From Bacteroidota bacterium (GTDB taxonomy: Bacteria; Bacteroidota; Bacteroidia; Bacteroidales; F082), in the NCBI GenBank assembly GCA_016845105.1, contig JAERTF010000147.1:1-64000 (forward strand): 64,000 nucleotides of DNA. The letters are read 5' to 3'. Position numbers and translations under genes: made by a program. Numbering within the stretch: position 1 is the stretch's first letter; each line of letters begins with the position of its first letter. A model generated the notes under the pieces. That model was not told the DNA's origin. It ran no database searches and worked only from the letters and a program-made list of their open reading frames with translations. Positions 25,879-33,845 of the stretch are shown in pieces.

Positions 25879-27282
25879 TTAGAGCCTCACATTTGCAGTT
25901 TGTTTAGTTAGCCGACTTTTTTCGGCCATAAACCCCATTATATGGCTTTCGATGGATGCATCTATGGTAGAGGTTAGCAGATTTGGATCTTGTTTTTTCA
26001 TGGCATTTATCCAATCAGATACCAGTGCCCAGTCACCACCACCATGTCCACTATTTTGGTAATTGTCAACATCTTCAACACTAATATCCCATTTTGTAGT
26101 TTTATTTGTTAAAAAATCGGTATGAATAAAATTATCCATATCACCCGTGATATCTCCCATCGACCCCATTATTCTGGTTCTCCTGCCATGATAGGATGTA
26201 AATGCCTCCATGGAAAAGTTTGCTGTGATATTGTCTTCAAATTCTATCGAAGTTATGTAATGGTCAGGCTGATCATTTTCCATTTTATACACACACCGTC
26301 CGTAGTTTGTTGTTTTTAACTGTTGTAGAATAAAATCATCATGAAGAGAACTATCATCAGGAAAATCAAAAACATAAGTCCAGCTGCGATCTCTATAATA
26401 GATCTTTAAAGCAGAATACGGACAGGTTGATTCAACCAAACATCCATCTGTACACCTATTTGTACTTCCTTCGGGAGCATTTGAGCTATTAAACCATTTT
26501 AAATTGCCATAGGCAGAAATGCTTTTACATGGTTTTCCTATCATCCACCTAAGAATATCCAGGTCATGACATGATTTGGCAAGTATAATTGGTGTTGTTT
26601 GCTTTGAGTTATGCCAATTACCACGCACATAAGAATGCGACATATGGATGTGTTGAATGGGTTCCATATGCTGAATACTAATTAATTCACCAATTTTACC
26701 CGAGTCGATAAACTCTTTTAGTTTTATGAAATACGGAGCATAACGTAGCACATGACAAACAGCTACTATGCGTCCTGTTTTTTTTGATAATGCCAATATA
26801 TCTCTACACTCTGATTCTGTAGGTGCTATCGGTTTTTCCAACAACACATCATAACCTAGCTCAAGAGCTTTCATGCATGGGCCATAATGTAGTTCATCGG
26901 GAGTTGTTATTATAATGGCATCGGCAAATTTTGGCTGTTCAAACACATGTTCCCAAGTAATAAACCTGTTTTCATCAACAATATTATGTTTTTTTGAATA
27001 GCGGTCGTTTCTTATATTAATTGGTTCGGCAACCCCAATAATATCGAGTTCGTTCGGAAACGAAATAGCATAATTTCCATATACATTGCCCCTTGCTCCA
27101 GCTCCCAAAGTAATTGCTGTAACAGGTTTTTTAATATCGCTATTACCAAGCTCTTTTGCATAAACCTGCTTTATTTCGATGTTTGATTTGGCAAGGTGTG
27201 ATAATGAGCTGGATGTTAGGGGAATCGCTCCTATTCCTAAAGCCAGATTTTTTAGTACTCTTCTCCGGTTTATCTTTTTCAT
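25879..27282 (-). CDS. Gfo/Idh/MocA family oxidoreductase, Tat-type signal
   Basis: A 467-residue NAD(P)-dependent dehydrogenase-like protein. The N-terminus NRRRVLKNLALGIGAIPL looks like a Tat signal, implying periplasmic export with a bound cofactor. The Rossmann GAGARGN motif is at about 57-63, followed by the EKPIAPT motif at about 148. Conserved HDLDILRW near residue 238 is common in sugar- or glycan-acting members. Family substrates include sugars and inositols, and several exported Bacteroidota members cleave glycosidic bonds by oxidation/elimination. The actual substrate is unknown. It is convergent with the cytochrome gene. Confidence 0.9.
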   Translation of the reverse strand: MKKINRRRVLKNLALGIGAIPLTSSSLSHLAKSNIEIKQVYAKELGNSDIKKPVTAITLGAGARGNVYGNYAISFPNELDIIGVAEPINIRNDRYSKKHNIVDENRFITWEHVFEQPKFADAIIITTPDELHYGPCMKALELGYDVLLEKPIAPTESECRDILALSKKTGRIVAVCHVLRYAPYFIKLKEFIDSGKIGELISIQHMEPIQHIHMSHSYVRGNWHNSKQTTPIILAKSCHDLDILRWMIGKPCKSISAYGNLKWFNSSNAPEGSTNRCTDGCLVESTCPYSALKIYYRDRSWTYVFDFPDDSSLHDDFILQQLKTTNYGRCVYKMENDQPDHYITSIEFEDNITANFSMEAFTSYHGRRTRIMGSMGDITGDMDNFIHTDFLTNKTTKWDISVEDVDNYQNSGHGGGDWALVSDWINAMKKQDPNLLTSTIDASIESHIMGFMAEKSRLTKQTANVRL

Positions 27283-27446
27283 AATATCTATGATTTTTCC
27301 ATTATGATAAAAGTACTTTATTTTGTTGAGAATGCTATTCCAGAATTGTTTTACCTGGGTTATTGGCTAATTTTTTTAATGTAGATGAAACATCCTTTTA
27401 AAAATCAAAATATTGTGAATTTATTGAGTTATCCAATTGCTATTGA

Positions 27447-27694
27447 TTATTTTAGTTTTCGTTCTTTTAATAGTTTTTCCAAGGGTTTGTTTTTTTTGGA
27501 ATTTGTAATTAGTTTATATGCAAGGTACAAAGGTATTAATGTAAAAAATCCCACGTTATTTACTGCAATGCTGTATATGATGATTCCAATTAAGAAACCA
27601 ATAAACAAAGCATTAGTTATGGAGTTTGATTTATATTTTTTGCTTCTTCTAACAGTTCTTGATCTGTTAGTTCTGATAGATTTTTTTGGTTCAT
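27447..27694 (-). pseudogene. Small two-helix membrane protein gene, frameshifted at an A-run
   Basis: Starting at ATG 27694 the frame reads MNQKNLSELTDQELLEEAK and then runs into a stop. In the next frame it continues YKSNSITNALFIGFLIGI, then helices IIYSIAVNNVGFFTLIPLYL and a Lys-rich tail ending EKLLKERKLK. The switch is at a run of six A (plus-strand T-run 27636-27641); a seventh A would restore one frame of about 82 residues. The product resembles a small Bacteroidota membrane protein with a TDQELLEE head and two helices; its function is unknown. Its start lies 2 bases after the upstream gene's stop. Sequencing error, phase variation or true loss are all possible. Confidence 0.65.
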
Positions 27695-27696
27695 TA

Positions 27697-28266
27697 TTAT
27701 TCAGTTTTTATATTTCTTTCAATTAAACCTTTATAAATTTGTAATAATTGGTGTTCACTATTCAATACATCGCTTAGATAAAGGATAACTATTGTTTTGC
27801 TTTCTTTTGAATCAGCATTGAGGTTTAAATACACAAAATCAGAAAGCCTTTCTAATTTAATTTCAATAAGCTCTGATAGCGACCTAATATGATATAGTGT
27901 CGACATAATTTCGAAATCAATCAAATTAATATTATTTCTTGTATAAAACTCTAGTCCGGTATTGCTCAATGTTGCGAAACGCACACCATTTACCTTCTGA
28001 AATAAGTTGTTAATAGATATATTATCTTCATCATACTTGCTAATTGTGTCTACCAAATTAGTATGGTTTTCAATTACGCCTTGTAATGAAGAATAGTTTG
28101 ATTCAGCTTCATTATACATGGTTTGGATTGAAGTATTGTAATAATCTTTGGCTTGATTATTTTCTTTATGATTACTTATCAATAATGCAATAAGTACTCC
28201 TGCTGTTACTATTGTTAGTTCCATTATATAGGTTCTAACTTTTGCTAGTATTGTGTTTTTTTTCAT
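27697..28266 (-). CDS. Single-helix membrane protein of unknown function
   Basis: A 189-residue protein. One hydrophobic helix near residues 16-32 (ELTIVTAGVLIALLISNH) is followed by a long, mainly helical, Asn/Ser-rich extracytoplasmic region. The short N-terminal tail plus a helix with the VTAGVLIALLISN pattern recalls the DUF6090-type family of Bacteroidota membrane proteins; the match is not firm. A frameshifted small membrane gene begins 2 bases after the stop. The two are probably one small operon. No function is suggested by context. Confidence 0.65.
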   Translation of the reverse strand: MKKNTILAKVRTYIMELTIVTAGVLIALLISNHKENNQAKDYYNTSIQTMYNEAESNYSSLQGVIENHTNLVDTISKYDEDNISINNLFQKVNGVRFATLSNTGLEFYTRNNINLIDFEIMSTLYHIRSLSELIEIKLERLSDFVYLNLNADSKESKTIVILYLSDVLNSEHQLLQIYKGLIERNIKTE

Positions 28267-28317
28267 TCCTTGTGCTCTTTCTAAGAATAAAATCAGTAAT
28301 AAGGATTGTTGATTATA

Positions 28318-30369
28318 TTATGAGTTGATATTTTGTATGATGTCAAGTAATTTCTTCTTGTCTATGGGTTTAGAAATGTATGCATCGCAGCCTGCCTCAC
28401 TAACTATTTTATCATAACCTTCGTGTGCATATGCTGTTTGAGCAATTATATACACTTTCTTATTAAACTTTCTAATTTGTTTTGTTGCTTCAAAACCATC
28501 AAGTTTAGGCATTTTAATGTCCATTAGTATGATATCAATATCTGCAAATTTCTTTGCCATTTCAACTGCATGAACTCCATCTTTTGCATGTATTATAGTT
28601 TCTGCTATATCTGACAAGGCTATTTTTAAAAAATAATATGATGTTTCATCATCTTCAGCAATTAGGATTTTATATTTTTTTGCTTCTTCAGGTTGTTTAA
28701 CTACTTGTTCATGATCTTCAGCCTTTTTTATCTTATCACTCACATTATTAGGGATACGCACATAAAATGTTGTCCCGTTATTTAATTTTGATTTAAGACT
28801 AATATCTCCGTTAAGTAGTTTAACATATTCTTTGGAAATAGATAAACCAAGCCCCGACCCTTCAAAACCGCTGGAATGTGAAAAATTGGCCTGAACAAAA
28901 TGATCAAATATGGTTGACTGTTTATCGGGCGCTATGCCAATTCCCGAATCTGATATCCAAAATTCAGCGAATGAATCAGTAACTAAATATTTAATGTCAA
29001 TAAAGCCTTGCTTAGTAAACTTAAGTGCGTTTTTAATAAGATTAGTAAGGATGGAATTTATTTTGTATTCATCCGTATAAAATTTATGATTTGTAGTTGG
29101 TTTGTCATTGCTTAGAGTTAGGTTTAAACCCTTACTAGATGCTTCTTGCTTGAAAAAACTATAAAGCTCGCCAATCATAATATTAATATCAACTTCCTTT
29201 ATTTGGTTTTCCTCAAGTCCTGATTCCAGCTTGGAAACATCAATAATATTGTTGATGGTTCCCAGCATTCTGTTTCCACTTTGTTTTATTATTTGTATAA
29301 AATGCGCCTTTTTTTCCAGTGAGTAATCGGCTGATTTCAGTAAATCAGTAAATCCCAGAATCCCATTCATTGGGGTTCTTATTTCATGACTCATATTCGC
29401 CAAAAAAGCAGATTTCATTTTATCACTTTCTTCTGCTTTTATTTTTTGATTCTCAAGTTCCTTCATTATTTGAGAATTAAACTCAAGTTGTTTTTGCAGA
29501 TCTTGAGTTTTGCTGCGTACTTTTAATTGAAGTACCCAGTTTAAAATCAATAACAAAAGAAAAATTGCTACTATCAGTATGCTAACAATTAGTATGTATT
29601 TCAGATAATATTGCCATTTGTTATGATTTTTATTGTATTCATTAATCCATTTGTCATAAATGCGCTGGTATTCACCATTGGCTAAAATCACTTCCATCCC
29701 ATTGTTTAATAATTCAACTAATTCGGGAGAACTATTTGAAACCTTGAAGCCCATATTACGTTCTAATATCCTATGACTAAGTGGTAGTACATAATCCTTG
29801 CCTAGTTTATTAGCATAATACATACTTCCTATTCTCTGCCCAAATATGCAGGTAACATCCTCATTATCTAATTCTTTGACTAATTCTTTGTAGTTGTTTA
29901 CATATGTAAACTTGGCAGTTGGATTAATTGAAAGGACATAATAATTTAGCACATCATTTTGCCATACTCCAACCAGTGGCTCTTTTAACGATCTAAAAAA
30001 CTCAAGAGAGAAATTGGAGTGATAATTTGAATTGTATAAAAAACAATGTGATGTATTTATTGCGGATCTGGTATAACTATATTCATTATCAGGACTTCCT
30101 GGGTAGTGTGCACCACCAATAGCATTAATATCGCCATTTTCAAGAGCTTTATTGATTGCCTCCCAACTATTTCCACTTATGGATATGTCCTTATCATATA
30201 GTGCTGAAATAGCATTTAATATATCAACATTAAAACCAACAAGTTCTCCTTTTTCGTTTTCATAATTGTAAGGGGGATAATTGTTACTAAACATTACTTT
30301 GTATTGGGCTTTCAAACCAAATGGGCTGATTGCAACAGCTAATAAAATAAGTAGAACAATATATCGCAT
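28318..30369 (-). CDS. Hybrid histidine kinase with periplasmic binding-protein sensor domain
   Basis: About 683 residues. A signal peptide MRYIVLLILLAVAISPFGLKAQ leads to a type 3 solute-binding-protein fold (about 23-255, NNYPPYNYENEKGELVGFN). This resembles amino-acid-binding proteins and may bind a small ligand in the periplasm. A transmembrane helix (about 258-280) and a coiled coil lead to HisKA with His in NMSHEIRTPMNG, HATPase_c (GIGI and GSGLGLSI boxes), and a receiver domain with the acceptor Asp in LMDIKMPKLDG. I chose the ATG at 30367-30369 since a TAnnTTTG element lies just upstream, and the longer frame to 30534 has no signal-like N-terminus. It is divergent from a fucose-isomerase-like gene. 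Confidence 0.9.
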   Translation of the reverse strand: MRYIVLLILLAVAISPFGLKAQYKVMFSNNYPPYNYENEKGELVGFNVDILNAISALYDKDISISGNSWEAINKALENGDINAIGGAHYPGSPDNEYSYTRSAINTSHCFLYNSNYHSNFSLEFFRSLKEPLVGVWQNDVLNYYVLSINPTAKFTYVNNYKELVKELDNEDVTCIFGQRIGSMYYANKLGKDYVLPLSHRILERNMGFKVSNSSPELVELLNNGMEVILANGEYQRIYDKWINEYNKNHNKWQYYLKYILIVSILIVAIFLLLLILNWVLQLKVRSKTQDLQKQLEFNSQIMKELENQKIKAEESDKMKSAFLANMSHEIRTPMNGILGFTDLLKSADYSLEKKAHFIQIIKQSGNRMLGTINNIIDVSKLESGLEENQIKEVDINIMIGELYSFFKQEASSKGLNLTLSNDKPTTNHKFYTDEYKINSILTNLIKNALKFTKQGFIDIKYLVTDSFAEFWISDSGIGIAPDKQSTIFDHFVQANFSHSSGFEGSGLGLSISKEYVKLLNGDISLKSKLNNGTTFYVRIPNNVSDKIKKAEDHEQVVKQPEEAKKYKILIAEDDETSYYFLKIALSDIAETIIHAKDGVHAVEMAKKFADIDIILMDIKMPKLDGFEATKQIRKFNKKVYIIAQTAYAHEGYDKIVSEAGCDAYISKPIDKKKLLDIIQNINS

Positions 30370-30387
30370 ACAATATATACTTTGAAG

Positions 30388-30395
30388 CAAATTTA
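30388..30395 (-). promoter_or_regulatory. -7 promoter element of the hybrid kinase gene
   Basis: The minus strand reads TAAATTTG (TAnnTTTG), 18 bases before the ATG at 30369 and downstream of the alternative Mets at 30408 and 30534. It supports the shorter start. Confidence 0.5.
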
Positions 30396-30474
30396 ATAAG
30401 ATTCTCATACTCGAATTAGTAATATAAATATATCTTTCCAGATATTTTAAATAATAGCATTTGTTATGAATAAG

Positions 30475-30482
30475 TACCTTTG
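30475..30482 (+). promoter_or_regulatory. -7 promoter element of the isomerase-like gene
   Basis: TACCTTTG is an exact TAnnTTTG match on the plus strand, 41 bases before the ATG at 30524. With the opposing element at 30388-30395 it makes a divergent promoter pair. Confidence 0.45.
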
Positions 30483-30523
30483 CGTCAGATATTACAACTT
30501 TATAAATCGAATAAAACTGACAA

Positions 30524-31690
30524 ATGGAAAACAAAGTATACTATATTTCCTACGATGATAAGGATAATCAACTAAGAAGTAGATCCTTATCAATTTTGAA
30601 TAGTTTCTTTGGCAATGGTAATTTCAAGATAGATGAAGAATTTAGTGGGATATTATTTGTTGCGAGCGGTGGTTCAGAGCAATATGCAGCAAAGCTCAAA
30701 AGCATAAAAAAAAGTATAATTTTATTATGCCATCGAGAAAGTAATTCCTTTGCTGCTACAATTGAAATTGCATCATATTTTAGAGCAAGAAATAAAAATG
30801 TTAGCATAATTAATATTATGAGCCCGAATGCCTACAATGAATTTGTTGAGGTTAATAAAGTTTTTCATGCTATCGAAGATTTATCAAAGCAAAAAGCTGG
30901 TATAATCGGAGAGGTTTCGAGTTGGTTAATTAATTCTGATATCGAGAATAATATTATTAAAGAAAAGCTAGGGGCCGAATTATTAAGAATCCCCTGGAGC
31001 CAGGTTGATGACTATAAGAATGCTGATATTTCGGATAAACTGATGGGTTTTTTCCCTGATTTTGATAAGAAAAAATTGATTGAAACATCAAAAGTATATA
31101 GTGTCTTGGATAAAGTTATTAAACAGCACAATTTGTCTGCAATAAGCGTTGAATGCTTTTCGATGGTAAACAGAGATAAGGTAACAGCCTGTTTGCCACT
31201 AGCTGTATTTAACACCGTAGATATTGTAGCCTCATGTGAAGGAGATGTATGTAGCATGATAGGTAGTTTAATAATAAGATCCTTAACAAACATGATACCC
31301 TGGCAGGCAAATGTTGCAGAAATAAGAGAGAACACAGTCTTACTGGCACATTGTACGGCACCCCTAACCAATTTAAAATCCTTTAACATCACAACCCATT
31401 TCGAAACAAATTGCGGAACTGCGATAGAGGGGAAATTTAATAAAGGTAAAGTTGGTGTTTTTAGAGTCAATAGCAAACTCGATAGTTATATGCTACTTGA
31501 AGGTGAAATTATAGAAACACCCAACCATTCTTTTGCTTGTCGAACTCAGGTTGAGTTTAAAACAACCAAAGAACAAGCATTATTACTTAAGAACAAAGGT
31601 TTGGGCAATCATCATTTGATATTTCCTTTAGAATTAACATCAATTGTTAAATTGATGATGAAACAGTTACGAATTGAAAGGGTGGATTGA
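30524..31690 (+). CDS. L-fucose/L-arabinose isomerase-like protein
   Basis: A 388-residue cytosolic protein with the layout of the fucose/arabinose isomerase superfamily. Its central part includes a VECFSMVN segment near 205 and DVCSMIGSL at about 240. The C-terminal part has AHCTAPL and FETNCGTAIEG, typical of this superfamily. It is shorter than FucI (about 590) and AraA (about 500). I do not know its substrate, and no sugar-kinase or aldolase gene is adjacent. It may be a divergent isomerase or a non-catalytic relative. It is divergent from the hybrid kinase gene and probably monocistronic. Confidence 0.65.
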   Translation: MENKVYYISYDDKDNQLRSRSLSILNSFFGNGNFKIDEEFSGILFVASGGSEQYAAKLKSIKKSIILLCHRESNSFAATIEIASYFRARNKNVSIINIMSPNAYNEFVEVNKVFHAIEDLSKQKAGIIGEVSSWLINSDIENNIIKEKLGAELLRIPWSQVDDYKNADISDKLMGFFPDFDKKKLIETSKVYSVLDKVIKQHNLSAISVECFSMVNRDKVTACLPLAVFNTVDIVASCEGDVCSMIGSLIIRSLTNMIPWQANVAEIRENTVLLAHCTAPLTNLKSFNITTHFETNCGTAIEGKFNKGKVGVFRVNSKLDSYMLLEGEIIETPNHSFACRTQVEFKTTKEQALLLKNKGLGNHHLIFPLELTSIVKLMMKQLRIERVD

Positions 31691-31735
31691 GAAAGACACA
31701 AGAGTCAAGACACAAGAGCCAAGGCATAGGAGTAA
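31691..31735 (+). repeat. Short imperfect direct repeats
   Basis: Downstream of the isomerase gene, AGACACAAGAGTCA and AGACACAAGAGCCA repeat with a 1-base difference, followed by a decayed copy. Such AGACACAAGA-type repeats occur in intergenic DNA of several Bacteroidota; the role is unknown. Confidence 0.35.
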
Positions 31736-31800
31736 GGATAATGGATTTTTTAATTATTTGGCATCTTCAAGCCAAAATAGCAACCCTGTTCAACCCATGA

Positions 31801-32034
31801 CTATTTTTTCTTTGGGGGTTCAGCGTTTTCATATATAAAAACTTCCTCGAGAGGAGTGCTGAACGCAGTGGCAATACGAAATGCAAGCTCCAGAGAAGGG
31901 GAGTAATTTCCCTTCTCTATGGCTATTATTGTTTGTCGTGATGCACCAACGGCATCTGCCAATTGCTGCTGGGTCATTTCATCATTATTAAATCTTAACC
32001 TTCTAATGTTATTTTTTATCTGACTTTTTCCCAT
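31801..32034 (-). CDS. XRE-family helix-turn-helix regulator (copy 1)
   Basis: A 77-residue protein that is essentially one HTH domain: TQQQLADAVGASRQTIIAIE, with recognition-helix residues ASRQTIIAIEKGNY. It starts 1 base after the stop of the upstream membrane protein, which makes a two-gene unit. A second such pair lies at 54.4-55.0 kb. It probably represses its own promoter, where an inverted repeat lies. Confidence 0.9.
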   Translation of the reverse strand: MGKSQIKNNIRRLRFNNDEMTQQQLADAVGASRQTIIAIEKGNYSPSLELAFRIATAFSTPLEEVFIYENAEPPKKK

Positions 32035-32035
32035 G

Positions 32036-32482
32036 TTAAACTCCTTTTCGATAATAATATATTTGAGAACCGTTGTCGACTATCTCAGATAATAAACCAA
32101 CTATCACAAAAGCAATGAAAATAATATATACCGGCATGCCAAAGGCCAATGCCATAACCGACATTACAAAACCACTTGAAAAAATATAATGTGAATTTCT
32201 GGTGGCTTTTAGTTTAATTAATTTATCGCGCTCATCTTCTGCTGGAATTTTTTCCTCACGAGTTGCAATGGCATTTATTATATGAAATATAATGTAGATA
32301 ATTATTCTTGCAACAATTGAAACCACAATAAATATTATAAATACCATTCCCCATGAATTGTAATCGGTTGTTAAATTAATACTTCCTTCAAGATGACGCT
32401 GGAAGACAATCCAGCCATAGATTAGTGTAATTAGTAATCCACTAATTATATTTATGATATTTTCTTTTTCTCTATACGACAT
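32036..32482 (-). CDS. Four-helix membrane protein paired with XRE regulator (copy 1)
   Basis: A 148-residue protein with four hydrophobic helices (about 8-27, 47-70, 97-117, 118-138) and a charged cytosolic loop RDKLIKLKATRN between helices 2 and 3. The size, the DERDKL loop and the adjacent XRE regulator match DUF2178-type membrane proteins. Function unknown. It may act with the XRE protein as a stress- or signal-responsive module. Confidence 0.75.
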   Translation of the reverse strand: MSYREKENIINIISGLLITLIYGWIVFQRHLEGSINLTTDYNSWGMVFIIFIVVSIVARIIIYIIFHIINAIATREEKIPAEDERDKLIKLKATRNSHYIFSSGFVMSVMALAFGMPVYIIFIAFVIVGLLSEIVDNGSQIYYYRKGV

Positions 32483-32534
32483 AATTTAAGATTTATGTAA
32501 GGTTAGTTATACTAATTGGTGAATAAATTTGACG

Positions 32535-32566
32535 CAAAGATAAATATACTTAACACAATGTCAAGT
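32535..32566 (-). promoter_or_regulatory. Promoter and putative operator of XRE/membrane pair 1
   Basis: The minus strand has a -7 element TATCTTTG at 32535-32542. Upstream, ACTTGACA-TTG-TGTTAAGT (32548-32566) is a near-perfect 8-bp inverted repeat with one mismatch. It covers the spacer and the TTG at about -33. A regulator bound there would block RNA polymerase, which suggests autoregulation by the adjacent XRE protein. Confidence 0.5.
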
Positions 32567-32703
32567 AAACTATACATATTTATTTGATTATTTTTGTTTT
32601 GATTGGGCGTTGATAATGGTATTATTCACTTAGCTAGTTAGTTAGGTGTTTTATGAACCGGGTGCGTTTGAGCTGTAAATAACACTGATTAGACCATAAG
32701 TTG

Positions 32704-32711
32704 TAAATTTG
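32704..32711 (+). promoter_or_regulatory. -7 promoter element of a nearly leaderless gene
   Basis: TAAATTTG lies just 4 bases before the ATG at 32716. If used, transcription starts at or near the ATG, giving a leaderless mRNA. Confidence 0.4.
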
Positions 32712-32715
32712 CAGG

Positions 32716-32985
32716 ATGAAAAATGCCAATTGGAAAGTAAAACTGGGGTTAGCATTGGTAATTATATCGATACCAATTTTTCTTGCTCTGCCACTAATAC
32801 CGTTTTTAGAAATGGAAACAAATGTTAAAGTTACACTAGGAACAATATTATTGGTTGTGGCTGAGGTTGTATTTTGGTCAGGCGGATTATTACTAGGTAA
32901 AGAGTTGTTTACAAAATATAAATCATATATGAATCCGAAAAAATGGTTTAAGAAAAAATCAAACTCCGAAAGCGAGAGCTCCTAA
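32716..32985 (+). CDS. Small transporter-suffix-domain membrane protein
   Basis: An 89-residue protein with two hydrophobic helices (about 8-30 and 40-60) separated by a short EMETN loop, and a Lys/Ser-rich cytosolic tail. The pattern (WKVKLGLALVIISIPIFLALPLIPFLE) fits the transporter suffix domain family, a small helical protein that may assemble with a transporter. The partner is unknown and no transporter gene is adjacent. Its stop overlaps the convergent DUF6125 gene by 4 bases. Confidence 0.75.
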   Translation: MKNANWKVKLGLALVIISIPIFLALPLIPFLEMETNVKVTLGTILLVVAEVVFWSGGLLLGKELFTKYKSYMNPKKWFKKKSNSESESS

Positions 32986-33725
32986 TCAACATAAAACCTC
33001 CAACTACAATACCAGTCTGACGGGTGTTTGTCGGGCGGGCAGCCTATGCATTGTGTTTTGATATTTGGATCAATGGCTTCCGCGAATGTTGTGTACTCTA
33101 CTAAACCGCCGGATTTGCAAGGATAGTCATCTAACCCTTTTCTTTTTCTAGCTGATTGCACCCTGCAGTCGTTCATTCTAAAAATAATGCTCTTTTCTGA
33201 TTCATCTTCAAAACTTTGTTTATTAACTGTAGCATAAAGCCTAAAGTTTAAGGCAGTTTTTAATCCTTTCAATCCTGGGTTGTCGGGCAGATTTAGAAAT
33301 TCTTTTATTGACCATGCCTCGAATGGTGAAAACTGTGCCCAAGAATTGTCGTTACACCTTTTGGCATCATTCATTCCGTTTGAAAACTCAACAGCCTGAA
33401 ACCATACACCATCAGTTGCAAGCCAGTTAACTGCAACTTTTTTCTTAAGATCTTCTATTTTATCATCAGGAAATTCGATAATGTTTTTTGGCATACCTTC
33501 TTCTACTTCAAAACCAAGTACATCCGAAAGCCGTTTCATATGAATCTTAAATGCATTACCAAAAGCTACTTTCATTATTTCCAAAGATTTTTGTCTTCCG
33601 AATTGGTGCATTACTTCTCCGTACCATATGGCATGATGCATCATCGTGCGATGCCAGAAATCAAGTATTAGCTTAACTTTTTGTGGTTTGGTAAGGTCGT
33701 TTTGGGTTAATATATCCTGTGACAT
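32982..33725 (-). CDS. DUF6125 family protein
   Basis: A 247-residue soluble protein. The helical N-terminal half has a conserved His-rich segment (WHRTMMHHAIWYGEVMHQ), and the C-terminal part has MNDCRVQSARKRKGL and CIGCPPDKHPSDWYC. These cysteines could hold a metal or Fe-S site, but the function is unknown. The pattern matches DUF6125. The ATG at 33725 is used because the Met 18 bases upstream (33743) adds only MWKTIV, and it starts MSQDILTQ like family members. Confidence 0.8.
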   Translation of the reverse strand: MSQDILTQNDLTKPQKVKLILDFWHRTMMHHAIWYGEVMHQFGRQKSLEIMKVAFGNAFKIHMKRLSDVLGFEVEEGMPKNIIEFPDDKIEDLKKKVAVNWLATDGVWFQAVEFSNGMNDAKRCNDNSWAQFSPFEAWSIKEFLNLPDNPGLKGLKTALNFRLYATVNKQSFEDESEKSIIFRMNDCRVQSARKRKGLDDYPCKSGGLVEYTTFAEAIDPNIKTQCIGCPPDKHPSDWYCSWRFYVD

Positions 33726-33845
33726 AACTATTGTTTTCCACAAATTTGGGAAGTTATTTCCAATAAAGGCATAGAACGATCAAAGTATTTTAGCAAATTT
33801 AAAATTTTATAAACGAAAGCTTTTATTTATTGCTAAAGTGGAGTT

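Noticed and set aside
27385-27726. 113-residue plus-strand frame with hydrophobic segments
   Set aside because: It is antisense to the frameshifted small membrane gene at 27447-27694, whose two-frame protein is much more convincing.
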